This document shows, one piece after another, positions 20,973-31,308 of a DNA stretch of 64,000 bases. The notes beneath the pieces were generated by a model, which saw nothing but the letters and a program-made list of their open reading frames with translations, ran no database searches and was not told where the DNA came from. Both the position numbers and the translations under genes were made by a program. The DNA comes from Favolaschia claudopus (lineage: Eukaryota; Basidiomycota; Agaricomycetes; Agaricales; Mycenaceae), in NCBI GenBank assembly GCA_037176885.1, contig JAWWNJ010000012.1, forward strand, positions 1,426,001-1,490,000, in the 5' to 3' direction. The first letter of the stretch is position 1. Every line of letters begins with the position of its first letter.

Positions 20973-22797
20973 GTCGGTGTCGGGAGCCGCACAACAGGAT
21001 CTGCTGAATGCTTTCAGGGAACACTATCATCGATACGAAGCCTCGGTTAGGAGTGCGGTTGCGAATTCCGCGGACACAGTGGTGCTCTGGAGATTGGGCG
21101 ACGACTTGGAAGAATATGCGAATTTACTTGATGAGGTCGGCAGAATTTGTTACCTTGAATACCTCACAATGAATAAAATCCAGTATGCATTTATCTTCGA
21201 CGCGGCTGAACTGGAGTTATTGTGCCAAAATATTGCTGTGATGCAAAACGATGTCAGACAACAGTACCAAGATGCTGCTGATCAGTCACACGAAGGTCGT
21301 CCGATAGTTGTCGAGAGGGTCTACAGTGGTGCCGCTGGCCGTCCATCCATTGAGATCGATCCTGATTTCCTCCGATGGGCTTACTCCTTGAGGTCGACAT
21401 CCAGCATCGCACATTTTCTTGGCGTTAGTAGAACGGTGGTGCGGCAAGCGTTACTGGATCACGGCATCGCCGAGCCACAGGAGCAGCCTGCAGGACTGTC
21501 GACTAGGGAAGAGAGAGATGGAGCTACCAATGGCGAGGAACAGCCAGCAATCTCCTCTTACACTGGCCCACTTTCCACAATTACTGATGACGAGTTGGAC
21601 GAGCTTGTCATCCGACTGCGACACCACTTCCGAAGAGCGGGGGTCAGAATGATGCAAGGAATGTTACGGCGGCTCGGTCACCATGTCCAGATCGAGCGCA
21701 TCCGCCAGTCTTTGCTTCGCATTGATCCTGTTAGACGAGTTTTTGAGCGTATCACAATCCGGCGCCGCACATACAATGTCCCTGGACCAAACTCACTGTG
21801 GCATCACGACGGACAACATGGTGAGTGCACAGATGTATTCGCAGCAGTATAGATAACAAAGAATCACAGGTCTCATTCGCTGGGGCATTGTGATTCATGG
21901 ATTCATTGACGGGTACTCACGATTGATTACAGGTCTACTTGCGAGCAATAACAACCGCTCGCAAACCGTCTTAGACCTCTTCTTGGCAGCGACCTTGATA
22001 TATGGCATCCCGTCGCGCGTTCGAGGAGATCACGGTGTCGAGAATTTGCTGGTCGCAGCTTGGATGGAGGCATTGCGCGGGGAAGGCCGGGGATCCTATT
22101 TGTGGGGGAGGTAAGCGGCTTATATTTTCGAGCAATTAAAATGGTGCAAATATCGCTTTACAGGAGCGTGCATAATGTAAGAATAGAGCGCCTCTGGGGT
22201 GATATCACTGCTCAAATCGGAGCTACTTGGGCGGAGCTCTTCACTCACCTTGAGATACAACACGGCCTCGACATCAATAACGTCGGCCATATCTGGCTCT
22301 TGCATTACCTTTTCCTCAACCAGATTAACGAGCAGCTTCGCTTCTTCATGGAGTCCTGGAATCAACACAATATCGAGATGCGCCGTGGACCGGGGCCCAA
22401 CCGTTCTCCAGCGGACATGTTTGGGTTCGACATGATAGTGCATGGTGTACGCGGAAGCGAGTTACCCACAGCAGACGCTGCCCCGATGTCGGACGAGGAG
22501 ATGGAGGTTTTTGGGGTGGACTGGGAGGCATTACGCGACAACGACATTCTTGACTCACGTCAACAGAACAATGCGATGGATGAAGAGCCTACATCCTGGC
22601 TTGGGCGACGCGGCCCACCCGAAAACCTCAACGAGATAGCCGTCGAGCCCCCAACGGGTCCCTTCTCATTGGATGAGCTGCAGGCCCTTGAAGCGGTTCT
22701 TCTCCCATTTGCTGGGGCTGTTCGTGATGAGGATGTCGTAGTTCTGTGGATTGAAGGGCTTGCCGCTGCGAGGCGCCTTCGTAATGACTTATTTTGA
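20971..22797 (+). CDS. rve-superfamily DDE integrase/transposase (copy L)
   Basis: The model is join(20971..21820,21870..22110,22164..22797), 574 aa, with two introns of 49 and 53 bp. The N-terminal 110 aa are helical. Next comes a helix-turn-helix (FLRWAYSLRSTSSIAHFLG, SRTVVRQALLDHG, about 125-165). A second helical block (RLRHHFRRAGVRMMQGMLRR) has the form seen in eukaryotic integrase-core proteins. The RNase H-fold core follows: first Asp in LWHHDGQHG, second Asp in SRVRGDHGVEN, Glu in NVRIERLWGD 35 positions later, matching D,D(35)E spacing. It ends with an acidic C-terminus. Similar integrase-core proteins are widespread in basidiomycetes and fish. The translation is identical in copy R, including intron positions, so the enzyme is probably recently active. 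It would cut and join the TIR ends. Confidence 0.85.
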
Positions 22798-23119
22798 TGC
22801 CGTCGACGTACCTTTCATGGAGCAGATAGCGGTATAGTGCTTGCATTATTCATGAATATAAGTCGTTGGTTGAGGAAACTTAGATTACGAAGTGCGACAA
22901 GGGAGACATCGTTGTGCAGCAATTGCAAGCAATAAACATACCTTAGTCGAAATTCGGACTCGAACAGTTTTTCCCTCCTCCTTCCAGTCGTCCTCGTCCT
23001 CCGTCTTCTCCTCCCTCGTCGTCGTCGTCGTTATCGTTGTCGTCGTTTCCACGCCGTATGTCGAGCCTCGGGGCGCTGCGTCAACAAGATCCATACAAAC
23101 CAGACTTGCGTCATAGAGT

Positions 23120-23160
23120 TGCCTATGGGCAGCCGTGGGTGCCCATGGGTCACCCACGGC
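23120..23160 (+). repeat. Subterminal 10-bp repeats, inner end of copy L
   Basis: Units GCCTATGGGC, GCCGTGGGT, GCCCATGGGT and ACCCACGG follow at about 10-bp steps, echoing the array at 2371-2410. They lie about 265 bp from the TIR and are probably a recombinase binding platform (inference). Confidence 0.6.
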
Positions 23161-23395
23161 GCTTGTCGCAAGTGTTGGTCGCCCGCATAGCGGAAGTTGC
23201 GCAGCGAAGTGGCGGAAGCTGGATTTGGTACAGCGGAACACGTGTTTGCGAGTTGACAGCTGGCGGTTGATGCCGGATCTCGGAAAACTTGACAGTTGAA
23301 TGTTGATTTCGCTGCACAAACCTCACCTTACACACTGAAAAGCTGAGTTTACACCCCAAAACGGCCCAAATCCACACACTTGAGTCTGCGACTAC

Positions 23396-23422
23396 AGATT
23401 AACGACGAATTTAACTGTCATA
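23396..23422 (-). repeat. Inner TIR of copy L
   Basis: Read on the minus strand it starts TATGACAGTTA and carries TCGTCGTT at the same offset as the outer end. GAGATA (23423-23428) is the other half of the TSD. Confidence 0.85.
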
Positions 23423-23428
23423 GAGATA

Positions 23429-24331
23429 CGTCGCATGCGAATGCTTACAGCGTGGCTTATGTAGTATGTATACCCCCGCACGCGACGTATGCGGGGGCGA
23501 ATCGTGCTGTAATCCGCAGTGGCGGACGCTTGATAAGGGCAGGGCTGAACAAGCAAGATCCGATGACTTCTCCTTGGGAAAGCAAATTGTGTAGAGAGTT
23601 ATGAATATATGGACCCTCGAGGGAGGAGACAATGAGGCTGCTGCGTGTTTGTTGATTGTGGAAGGAAATATTCGCCCCTGATCCAGGGTTCAGACCAGAT
23701 CTAGCTAGGGAGAGTCATCACAGAGTCATCGACAGAGCTCGGGGAGGTCAGGCGGGTAGGGTGAAAGTTGACGTTGTGGCCACCGGCGAACTAGGGAACA
23801 GGCGTAATTGAGACGGACACGGAGGGAGTTGGAACGGTGATCGCGGAGATGTTGTAGCAGTGCCAGAACAACCGGAAGGCATCGGGGGGCACTGTGAGCA
23901 ATCGAACTGCGATATAGGCTGGGACGAGCACCAGGAAAATAAATGGAACGGAATCAAAAATGAATCCGCAAGATGACTCGAAAAAGAAGGGGAGAAGTGG
24001 CCGAAAAAGGCAATTTTTGACAAGTCGCCAACCTCGTGTTAGCTGTTGTGCAGTTCCGGCCATCAAATCGGTGACGTCTCGGCTGGGTATAATTTTTTTT
24101 GCGTGCATCCACAAACAGCATGTCCCTTGCTCTCTCCCCTCATCTCTCCTCGTCGTGTTCGCCGTTGTCGCCGTCGTCCGTGTCACCGAGCTCATTCTGA
24201 CTCGCTCGCCGTCTGACTCGTCTCGTCTCGCCTCAGTCTCGCTCTTGACTCGGTTGCTCGTCGACTTGTATTTAGCTCGCAGACTCGCCTTGGACCCACA
24301 AAAACCCCAGACCCGCACAGAGACCTTATAG
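23429..24331. other. Host spacer, upstream of the PQ-rich gene
   Basis: No supported gene. The last 150 bp before 24332 are rich in TCGTCTCG/CTCGTC pyrimidine runs, as is common in basidiomycete promoters, and a TATA-like GGTATAATTTTTTT lies near 24087. Confidence 0.4.
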
Positions 24332-25387
24332 ATGACAGAATACGACTACAGCCCCGACGCCATCGAGCGCTATCACGCCAAACTTGCAGAAATTTCACGA
24401 TGGACCCACAAGACCGCCAATGTGCAGCAAAAAGACCCTTTCACGCCCCAGACGCCGGCTAATAATGCCAATGAACCACTACCATCTACGAGAAGCAAAA
24501 GCAGACGCAGGACGAGGTCGAGTGACCGCGACGGAGATCGCGAAGGAAGTAAGAAAGACAGGGAGCGAGGACAGCGGGTGAAGGAGAGGGATGCATCGAT
24601 GTCGACTGCACCAGGACTCGACCGCTCGCGCAGCTTAGGACCAAGGCCACGCACGGCGCCGCCGCGGGGAGACGTCTACGGCGTCCAACAGCCTCCAGTA
24701 CCAAACACCTCCCCGACCAGCGTCTACCCTCTCCAACAGCCCGCCCAACAGCAGCAGCAGCCACAGCAATACTACCAAATGCCCGCCACCGCCCCACCCT
24801 TCCCAGGCTCCTACCCCCACCCATACTACTACAACCAAAATCCGTACCAACAACACGCGCCGCACCCCCAACAATCCCAACCCGCCAACACGCACGCCCG
24901 CTCGCGATCGACGACACACATCCCTGCGCCCGCCACGCTGCACATCCCCGCCGTCCCTACGAACGCCAATCCCACGGCCGCGCCCGGGAAACCGGCGCGC
25001 ACGCGCAGCTACAGCGTCGCGCAAGCGCCGCCTGTCCCCCCGCCCTTGCGGTCCAACTCGTATCCCTACGGGAGCGCCCCGCCGCCGCCGGGGTACGCTT
25101 ATGCGTATCCCCAGCAGCAGCAGCAGCCGGGGTATCCTGGGTATGGTACCGCGAAGCAGGGGTATCCGGGCGGCGGGGCGGCGTTCGTGCCGACACCGGG
25201 GTACGCTGCGTACTCGTATGCGCCGGCACAGCAGCAGCTGCCGCCGCACCCGCAGCAGGCACCGCGGATGAGTCCGACGAAGGAGGTGCCGTTGCTGAAG
25301 CGGGTGTTTGGGTTTGGGAAGGGTGGCGGGGAGAAGAGGAGGTCGAGGAGTGTTAGTGTGGGACCGGGGAGGAAGGATGGGTATTAG
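24332..25387 (+). CDS. Pro/Gln/Tyr-rich low-complexity host protein
   Basis: An intronless 351-aa frame starts MTEYDYSPDAIERYHAKLAE. A short conserved-looking N-terminus (about 40 aa) is followed by an Arg/Ser/Lys-rich basic stretch (SKSRRRTRSSDRDGDREG, about 57-90), a long Pro/Gln/Tyr tract (about 115-310) and a basic C-terminus with PLLKRVFGFGKGGGEKRRS. No family is recognised; the ending resembles a conserved tail seen in other agaricomycete low-complexity proteins. The middle is expected to be disordered. It is the only gene between the two inverted transposon copies and its reading frame is undamaged. GC-rich codon use differs from the surrounding transposon genes, supporting a host origin. 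Confidence 0.7.
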   Translation: MTEYDYSPDAIERYHAKLAEISRWTHKTANVQQKDPFTPQTPANNANEPLPSTRSKSRRRTRSSDRDGDREGSKKDRERGQRVKERDASMSTAPGLDRSRSLGPRPRTAPPRGDVYGVQQPPVPNTSPTSVYPLQQPAQQQQQPQQYYQMPATAPPFPGSYPHPYYYNQNPYQQHAPHPQQSQPANTHARSRSTTHIPAPATLHIPAVPTNANPTAAPGKPARTRSYSVAQAPPVPPPLRSNSYPYGSAPPPPGYAYAYPQQQQQPGYPGYGTAKQGYPGGGAAFVPTPGYAAYSYAPAQQQLPPHPQQAPRMSPTKEVPLLKRVFGFGKGGGEKRRSRSVSVGPGRKDGY

Positions 25388-26725
25388 TTGCGGGGAAAGG
25401 AGGGGAAGGAGGAGGGCGAAGGTGTATATTCGGCGCGGGCGTCGACGGCCTGCGTTACAGCGATTCATCCCTTCCTCTCGCCACACCATCTTACCTCCTC
25501 TGCATCCTCCCTGCCTGGGCATTCCATCGCAGCCGCCTTTCGCCTTTCGCCACATGCGCACACCGTGACCCACCCCCATCGCCTCTCCTCACCCTCCCGC
25601 CGTACATAGACATAACCAGACAAAACACGCCGCCCGCGCCCGCCTCCATCCCCTCCCCCCGCATCTACCTAGCCATAATCCACTCATACATACATACCAT
25701 ACTGTACATATCGCAACGTACATACACTACATTTATACCATTTCTCGTTTAGTATTAGTAGCCGTAGTTTCGTTGTGCGTAGTAGTAGGAACTTGAAGCT
25801 GAAGCAGGAGATTGAATATAGTGATTTTGAAGCAGCAGAGTGTCTAGATAGTAGACCCGATGTGATTTCGAACGGCTGGATGAGTTCCGCATAAGAGCGA
25901 GCAAAAAGGCAAAGTCCTCAGGCCTCGAGTCAGCATATCGGTGGTACACACAACTTGACAAGAGATGAGAGCCAAAAATCATCCACAGATTCCAACAATC
26001 CCAGCACCCGGTTCGAACGGGTGTACCTCCAGCCGACGTTGAACACAGAAGGGGGAGGTAAACTACCATTTAGCCACTGGGCAATGAGTAGGAGATGAGT
26101 CGTGATATGGTTATGATAGTTCGCGCATGCAAAGTTTGAGTGCCCGTTTGGCGGTTTTTTATTCAATGTACTGGGTCCCGTGCCGGAAAATTGCGAAAAA
26201 GAAAGGGAAAAAGAGGAAGAAAGGGAGAAGATACGGGAGTTCCAAGGAAGCTTGTCGCTGCTCAGGAAAGACTCAAAAAGGATGAATTGATCCTAAATCC
26301 ACATCAAATTGAGAGTGCGCGAGGACGCGCGAGCTTCGCTTCATCTCAAATATTAATATTGACTGGTTGTGTAGAACAAGTAATTGTATTGATTGAAACT
26401 GCATTGAAGTGCACATTGCGGCTAGCTACTGGCTGCTTGTAGAATAACTGGGTGAAATGTGGTAGCAAAATCTCCTTACTGTGCTTGTTGCTCGTGGTGA
26501 TGGAATCCGCTCTGAATAAGATGACCCGGCTTACATCTTGGAGGACAGTTCCCGCACACCAACACCTGGTCTGACGAGACTTGAATTGATGTGCATTTAG
26601 CTTACTTTGCTGACATCCCATTTGGTCAAAATACACGCGATATACAGTTTAGTTGACAGGGTACGCACCTCCACTGGACCAATGTGATAGCTCTCTGATT
26701 GGAGCCGTTCTTCATTTGATGTACT
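25388..26725. other. Downstream spacer between the two transposon copies
   Basis: The 3' region of the PQ-rich gene is pyrimidine-rich to about 25620, then AT-richer DNA without a convincing frame. It contains a tRNA-like element (see 25998-26085) and ends with GAATTG (26726-26731), the TSD of copy R. Confidence 0.4.
25998..26085 (-). tRNA. tRNA-like sequence, identity unclear
   Basis: On the minus strand there is a consensus box A, TGGCTAAATGG, and a perfect T-arm (ACCCG-TTCGAAC-CGGGT). The acceptor arms match in 6 of 7 pairs, and CCTCC/GGAGG could form an anticodon stem with an intron of about 16 nt. The D-arm offset is irregular and no anticodon can be read safely. It could be a real intron-bearing tRNA gene or a decayed or SINE-derived copy. 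Confidence 0.35.
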
Positions 26726-26731
26726 GAATTG

Positions 26732-26758
26732 TATGACAGTTAAATTCGTCGTTAATCT
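26732..26758 (+). repeat. Integrase-side TIR of copy R
   Basis: It begins TATGACAGTTA and is identical to the inner TIR of copy L read from its end. It is preceded by GAATTG. Confidence 0.85.
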
Positions 26759-26994
26759 GTAGTCGCAGACTCAAGTGTGTGGATTTGAGCCGTTTTGGGG
26801 TGTAAACGCAGCTTTTCAGTGTGTAAGGTGAGGTTTGTGCAGCGAAATCAACATTCAACTGTCAAGTTTTCAGAGATCCGGCATCAACCGCCAGCTGTCA
26901 ACTCGCAAACACGTGTTCCGCTTTACCAAATCCAGCTTCCGCCACTTCGCTGCGCAACTTCCGCTATGCGGGCGACCAACACTTGCGACAAGCG

Positions 26995-27036
26995 CCGTGG
27001 GTGACCCATGGGCACCCACGGCTGCCCATAGGCAAC
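26995..27036 (-). repeat. Subterminal 10-bp repeats, integrase end of copy R
   Basis: This is the reverse complement of the 23120-23160 array, with GTGGGTGACCCATGGGC, GCCCATAGGC and similar units at about 10-bp steps. Confidence 0.6.
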
Positions 27037-27353
27037 TCCATGACGCAAGTCTGGTTTGTATGGATCTTGTTGACGCAGCGCCGCGAGGCTCGACATACGG
27101 CGTGGAAACGACGACAACGATAACGATGACGACGACGAGGGAGGAGAAGACGGAGGACGAGGACGACTGGAAGGAGGAGGGAAAAACTGTCTGAGTCCGA
27201 ATTTCGACTAAGGTATGTTTATTGCTTGCAATTGCTGCACAACGATGTCTCCCTTGTCGCACTTCGTAATCTAAGTTTCCTCAACCAACGACTTATATTC
27301 ATGAATAATGCAAGCACTACGCTATCTGCTCCATGAAAGGTACGTCGACGGCA

Positions 27354-29180
27354 TCAAAATAAGTCATTACGAAGGCGCCTCGCAGCGGCAAGCCCTTCAA
27401 TCCACAGAACTACGACATCCTCATCACGAACAGCCCCAGCAAATGGGAGAAGAACCGCTTCAAGGGCCTGCAGCTCATCCAATGAGAAGGGACCCGTTGG
27501 GGGCTCGACGGCTATCTCGTTGAGGTTTTCGGGTGGGCCGCGTCGCCCAAGCCAGGATGTAGGCTCTTCATCCATCGCATTGTTCTGTTGACGTGAGTCA
27601 AGAATGTCGTTGTCGCGTAATGCCTCCCAGTCCACCCCAAAAACCTCCATCTCCTCGTCCGACATCGGGGCAGCGTCTGCTGTGGGTAACTCGCTTCCGC
27701 GTACACCATGCACTATCATGTCGAACCCAAACATGTCCGCTGGAGAACGGTTGGGCCCCGGTCCACGGCGCATCTCGATATTGTGTTGATTCCAGGACTC
27801 CATGAAGAAGCGAAGCTGCTCGTTAATCTGGTTGAGGAAAAGGTAATGCAAGAGCCAGATATGGCCGACGTTATTGATGTCGAGGCCGTGTTGTATCTCA
27901 AGGTGAGTGAAGAGCTCCGCCCAAGTAGCTCCGATTTGAGCAGTGATATCACCCCAGAGGCGCTCTATTCTTACATTATGCACGCTCCTGTAAAGCGATA
28001 TTTGCACCATTTTAATTGCTCGAAAATATAAGCCGCTTACCTCCCCCACAAATAGGATCCCCGGCCTTCCCCGCGCAATGCCTCCATCCAAGCTGCGACC
28101 AGCAAATTCTCGACACCGTGATCTCCTCGAACGCGCGACGGGATGCCATATATCAAGGTCGCTGCCAAGAAGAGGTCTAAGACGGTTTGCGAGCGGTTGT
28201 TATTGCTCGCAAGTAGACCTGTAATCAATCGTGAGTACCCGTCAATGAATCCATGAATCACAATGCCCCAGCGAATGAGACCTGTGATTCTTTGTTATCT
28301 ATACTGCTGCGAATACATCTGTGCACTCACCATGTTGTCCGTCGTGATGCCACAGTGAGTTTGGTCCAGGGACATTGTATGTGCGGCGCCGGATTGTGAT
28401 ACGCTCAAAAACTCGTCTAACAGGATCAATGCGAAGCAAAGACTGGCGGATGCGCTCGATCTGGACATGGTGACCGAGCCGCCGTAACATTCCTTGCATC
28501 ATTCTGACCCCCGCTCTTCGGAAGTGGTGTCGCAGTCGGATGACAAGCTCGTCCAACTCGTCATCAGTAATTGTGGAAAGTGGGCCAGTGTAAGAGGAGA
28601 TTGCTGGCTGTTCCTCGCCATTGGTAGCTCCATCTCTCTCTTCCCTAGTCGACAGTCCTGCAGGCTGCTCCTGTGGCTCGGCGATGCCGTGATCCAGTAA
28701 CGCTTGCCGCACCACCGTTCTACTAACGCCAAGAAAATGTGCGATGCTGGATGTCGACCTCAAGGAGTAAGCCCATCGGAGGAAATCAGGATCGATCTCA
28801 ATGGATGGACGGCCAGCGGCACCACTGTAGACCCTCTCGACAACTATCGGACGACCTTCGTGTGACTGATCAGCAGCATCTTGGTACTGTTGTCTGACAT
28901 CGTTTTGCATCACAGCAATATTTTGGCACAATAACTCCAGTTCAGCCGCGTCGAAGATAAATGCATACTGGATTTTATTCATTGTGAGGTATTCAAGGTA
29001 ACAAATTCTGCCGACCTCATCAAGTAAATTCGCATATTCTTCCAAGTCGTCGCCCAATCTCCAGAGCACCACTGTGTCCGCGGAATTCGCAACCGCACTC
29101 CTAACCGAGGCTTCGTATCGATGATAGTGTTCCCTGAAAGCATTCAGCAGATCCTGTTGTGCGGCTCCCGACACCGACAT
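27354..29180 (-). CDS. rve-superfamily DDE integrase/transposase (copy R)
   Basis: The model is complement(join(27354..27987,28041..28281,28331..29180)), 574 aa. It has the same three-exon structure, HTH and D,D(35)E residues as the copy L enzyme, and the translated exons are identical to it. The absence of any change in this gene, against clear divergence elsewhere in the element, suggests recent transfer, recombination or gene conversion of this end. Its start codon overlaps that of ORF539 on the other strand. Confidence 0.85.
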
Positions 29181-30921
29181 GAGTGCTTGTTTTCAAGAGG
29201 CTTCATTCATCACGACCAAACAAACAAAAAAAATCATTCTAATAACTTCAACTCAACCAATGTTGGGCTCGCCACATCCTGTGTCCGAGCCGTCGAACAA
29301 CCCTCCAGTTTCGGCTACCTTGGTTTGTGTCTCCATTGACGGAGTCCCTGGCATTCATCAGCACACGTTCTATGGTTTTTCTATGCCGCTAAGCACTTCG
29401 GCGCCACCCTCCTTTCCAGGCTCTGAGCCTACAAGCTCCGTCGGCATCTCTGCTCTTTTGAGGGCAATAATTGATGCAGCTAACTCGTCGGAAAGCGAGA
29501 AACTCCCCCGAGAACTGCACACCATCCTTACCAAATATGACTCCAGTCTCACAGATATTCGTGTCTCGACAACACAAGTGCCTTGTTTCGGTGCGGAGAT
29601 GCAGTTGCCCCACACCGGATTCCAAGGCCTCGGTTTCCTGAAGACTCTACTATTGAGCGGTGAAAGCTCGAGTCCGATCTCATCCATTGATTACACTTCC
29701 GATTTGCTGGAAATGCAGTCTTGGAGGAAACAACTAGTCAGAGCGGGGGCCAATCTGTCCCACCATTTCATAGTAATACTTGCTGTTGACCCAATCCCGC
29801 TGGATAGTCCAGCCGCCCTTTCTAGCGCCCCAGGGGAGTTTCCACCTTTTTCAACCTCCAATGGACAACTGTTTCACGGAGCAAACTGGCGTGAACTGGA
29901 AGCCATTCTACCAAATTCCCACCAATCTCTGACAACAGTCTCTAATACACCTATGCTTTTTTCTCCCGAATCGAGCGCCAATGTTGCTGAAAATCATTCT
30001 CTCGGTGAGTCGGAAACCATTGGTTGAGTTTGAATGTTTTTAAAGGTTTCAAACAGAAGAGTACTGGGGTTCAATGTACAATGACAGTGCTACTAGTAGT
30101 TCTTCTCCGCAAAATCGGTTGGAGACACAGTACGAAAATATTGACAGTTCTGCCCAAGCAGTCATTTGGCCTGGGGTATCCGAAACACTGCCTCCGTCCA
30201 ATTTCGGTAAGTTCTACATTCCACTCTTGTGCAAAAAATATTCTTGAATCCTTGCACGAAGCTCAAGATCTCTGCAGATTACATGCTAGCAGCGTCTATT
30301 CCAATCAGCGGCGAAGACAATGACACCAGCGAAGTCCACCAGGTTCCTGAGCATATTTCTTGCTCTCTGGTGGTCGGCATGCGTGTTCGGGATGCACTCG
30401 CAATGGCAGGTATTGCATCAGCGCAGTTGAATGCGGCTCAGTATGTGCAGAGCGGCACGTTATGGCAGCTGTATCGCAACCACAAGGCTGCAAAACATGT
30501 TCTGTCGTGCATGGGGCTCGCCTCGGAATCCTCTCAAATCACATACAGCGGCGGTTTGACATTGAGAGGAGATAATGTGCTGACGGAATTGGGATGGTCA
30601 AGTCGCTCGTTCCGAAACAAATGCACCGCTTATAGGGCGGCACGAGAATTGGCCAATCGCTCCTGGCCGGGACCCGTTCCCACTGCAGATTTGACTTCCG
30701 GACAAAAAACCATGGATTCACCTTACACGCACTATCAAAATTGGTTGGGAATTGTTGCCATGTTCCATCACGGCTACTGCGATCGGAGTACCCCCCCTCA
30801 GAAGGACTCTTTCGATGCGGATGAGGCCCGTGCAGCCACACTTTCCCAGAATACACTCCTTAATCGCCTGAAACCGATTCGTTCCTTACTTGATGATATT
30901 GCGAAACAAAAAGCTAATTGA
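29179..30921 (+). CDS. ORF539, transposon core protein of unknown function (copy R)
   Basis: The model is join(29179..30004,30057..30206,30278..30921), 539 aa. Exons match copy L one for one. Scattered substitutions appear only in the last exon, for example AASIPIS versus APSIPIS and KDSFDADEARA versus KDSSDANEAHA. The frame is intact. See the copy L entry for a description; the function is unknown. Confidence 0.75.
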
Positions 30922-31308
30922 ATTGTAAAAAGCCTAGTATTCTAACCGTGTCCTTCCTTCCTATAATTACCTTTCTGTTGCTGTATATGCTATGCAATTG
31001 CTTTGAATACTTGTATCTACGAAATATAAATAAGAATCGCGAAACTAATAGATGCAACAAAGGCCGAATCGTAAGTATACCAGGGACGTCTATATTAGTA
31101 GGGCAAGAAGGGATTCCGGTTCCCTTGACTTGTCCCCGATACATGCTGTCTGCTCTTGGTGGAAGAAAACTGTGTCAAGTCAAAGTGAAGACATCGAAGA
31201 GGAGATGCAAGTTTGCTGACGAAGTAAGTAAGTTTTATCTAACCACTCAATTTGTCTTATTTCCCTGCTCATCTGTGCTGACAACCCAATTCAGCGCATG
31301 CGTTTTTC
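30922..31308. other. Junction between ORF539 and Hsp70 remnant (copy R)
   Basis: No gene. Similarity to copy L fades at about 31100. The remaining 200 bp are specific to copy R and differ from the host-derived fragment that occupies this place in copy L, so the two elements have different internal junctions. Confidence 0.4.

Larger units (their letters stand above)
2180..23422 (+). mobile_element. Giant rve-integrase DNA transposon, copy L
   Basis: The element begins TATGACGGTTA at 2180 and ends TAACTGTCATA at 23422. These are matching inverted termini (about 22 of 27 positions), and the perfect 6-bp repeat GAGATA sits immediately outside at 2174-2179 and 23423-23428. Inside, in order, are subterminal repeats, a HECT-like gene, a broken Hsp70 gene, a 9.7-kb nested Ty3/gypsy element (8944-18641), ORF539 on the minus strand and a DDE integrase on the plus strand. 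Without the gypsy element the length is about 11.5 kb, the same as copy R without its own insertion. Integrase-type recombinases commonly make 4-6 bp duplications, so the 6-bp TSD fits the rve-like enzyme. Polinton/Maverick elements also use an rve integrase and 6-bp TSDs, but no polymerase, capsid or ATPase gene is present. That this family is undescribed is inference. Confidence 0.85.
22798..23422. other. Non-coding integrase-side end of copy L
   Basis: There is no gene here. It includes a CTCCTC/TCGTCGTCGT-rich stretch (22980-23045), the phased GCCYATGGGY array (23120-23160) and the inner TIR. It is nearly base-for-base the reverse complement of 26732-27353. Confidence 0.6.

Noticed and set aside
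2180..23422. Polinton/Maverick or Starship element
   Set aside because: Although the 6-bp TSD and rve integrase recall Polintons, no DNA polymerase, capsid or packaging ATPase is present. No DUF3435 tyrosine-recombinase captain, the Starship hallmark, is seen.
24635..25579. 314-codon minus-strand frame opposite the PQ-rich gene
   Set aside because: Arg/Gly/Val-rich shadow of a GC-rich low-complexity gene. The plus frame has the sensible start and stop.
23423..26731. Composite transposon moved as a unit by the outer ends
   Set aside because: The outer flanks (GAGATA before 2180, GAATTG after 38901) do not match each other, while each copy's own flanks do.
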